The position numbers and the translations under genes are program-made. From Macrothele yani (lineage: Eukaryota; Arthropoda; Arachnida; Araneae; Macrothelidae), in NCBI GenBank assembly GCA_039090855.1, contig CM077025.1, positions 100,296,489 through 100,360,488 of the forward strand: a DNA stretch of 64,000 nucleotides. Direction: 5' to 3'. How positions within the stretch are numbered: the first letter of the stretch is position 1; every line of letters begins with the position of its first letter. Below are positions 63,247-64,000 of the stretch, piece after piece. Under the pieces are notes generated by a model. That model was not told where the DNA came from, did not search any database, and saw only the letters and a list, made by a program, of their open reading frames with translations.

Positions 63247-64000
63247 CCATATTTATTGGCGTATGACGCACACTTTTTTTTTTCCTAAAATTTATAGCTC
63301 AAATTCTACCTGTGTGTTATACGCATATACTGTTTTTTTTTTTTTCTATTTAAACTTAGGTAAAATGGATACTGCTGCAGAATGCGATGCATCCGGATGT
63401 TGCCAAATGTTAACAGTTTGGTATCACTTTACTCTAACTGCAGACACTTCTCTAATGCATATCTCTTCTGTTTTCTGACGGAACTTGTTAAAAGTGGTAT
63501 CAATACAATCTTCAGTTCTTCAGAAAGAAGATTCGCACAAAAAATTTGAGGTAGAATCCTGATTTGCCTTTCTTAAGCGCCTGAAAGTAACCTCACTCGC
63601 TTCAGCAGTGAACGCAAGCTGTCACATTAAGCCTAAGCATCTGCTCTCGTTAAACTGCTTTCATGGCACAACCTGCTTAACCAGCAACTGCTCAGGGAAA
63701 ATATGACGAAACTTTCGGTGACGTCCGAACTCCATGGCTAACTGTTGGTGATAAAAATCATTAGTGTATGCGTGGTCTTGTCATGCTAGTTCGAGGGTAT
63801 CATTTCTTGTGATGATGACCATGCATTATTGGTAGATGGCATCAGTTTAAGGAACCCAGACTTCTGGCTGTTTTTAATTTTGTAGTTTGTCTAATCCCTT
63901 TCCAAGATAGCGGTGATTCTGATTAAAATTTTTGTAACAGGTCTAATATTCAAGTTTTTTCATTCAAACAGATGCTTTTTCTTTCTTATTATTTGCCTTA
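63247..64000 (+). mobile_element. Second copy of the 13612 pogo family, internally deleted, runs off the window
   Basis: The left end CCATATTTATTGGCGTATGACGCACAC after TA (63245-63246) and the following 200 bp match 13612-13790 (GGATACTGCTGCAGAATGCG, GCCAAATGTTAACAG). From about 63905 the sequence matches 21955-22035, near the right end (GTGATTCTGATTAAAATTTT, CAGATGCTTTTTCTTTC). Most of the transposase is deleted, so this is a non-autonomous derivative. Confidence 0.85.

Overview
The window is nuclear DNA from an animal, probably an invertebrate. It is AT-rich, has no operons or ribosome-binding sites, shows spliceosomal splice-site consensus, and almost every recognisable gene is a metazoan transposable element (Penelope-like, RTE and I-type LINEs, hAT, pogo/Tigger, Tc1/mariner, tRNA-derived SINEs). 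The mix resembles large repeat-rich arthropod genomes such as chelicerates. That is inference; I cannot name a species. Host coding sequence is very sparse: one convincing exon (52174-52323, homologous to mitochondrial ribosome-binding factor A) and a few weak exon candidates. The rest is probably intron or intergenic DNA filled by nested insertions.

Layout: 1-13600 holds a SINE, a 2.5-kb foldback element (1991-4460), a dispersed repeat, a hAT element with 8-bp target-site duplications (7359-8366), tandem duplications, a foldback element and another SINE. 13612-22217 is one pogo-type DNA transposon swollen to 8.6 kb by later insertions: a 5'-truncated LINE with RNase H, a foldback pair of hammerhead-like ends, a hAT fragment, a Penelope-like element (PLE) and a 495-bp ribozyme-bearing element. 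22788-26400 holds a MITE, a Tc1 relic split by a SINE, and PLE fragments. 26515-34023 is a hAT-like transposase gene split by a mariner (27838-29149) and a 3.6-kb PLE (29515-33150); its reading frame resumes exactly across both target-site duplications. 34040-38350 holds PLE ends, a Tc1 relic, a second MITE copy and a tandem repeat. 38462-50327 is a head-to-head pair of one PLE family, with an RTE LINE, a TTAA-type element, a Tc1 element and an 88-bp LINE tail inserted in it. 50457-57960 has a small hAT-type element, a second SINE family, the host exon, two long foldbacks and a PLE next to a Tc1 relic. 58460-61643 is a complete RTE LINE with an intact 984-codon ORF and a 10-bp target-site duplication, the only apparently undamaged autonomous element. 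62288-63146 is a Tigger-like relic, and 63247 to the end is an internally deleted copy of the pogo family seen at 13612.

The most interesting signal is the recurrence of hammerhead-ribozyme-like motifs (CTGANGA, a stem, then GAAA) at the ends of several unrelated PLE families, including short elements with no coding capacity. PLEs are known to carry hammerheads. What stands out here is the diversity of versions in one window, an apparent extra unpaired base between the core and stem II, and a consistent 40-57-bp one-sided extension outside the inverted ends of three insertions. No CRISPR arrays, rRNA genes or free-standing tRNA genes were seen.
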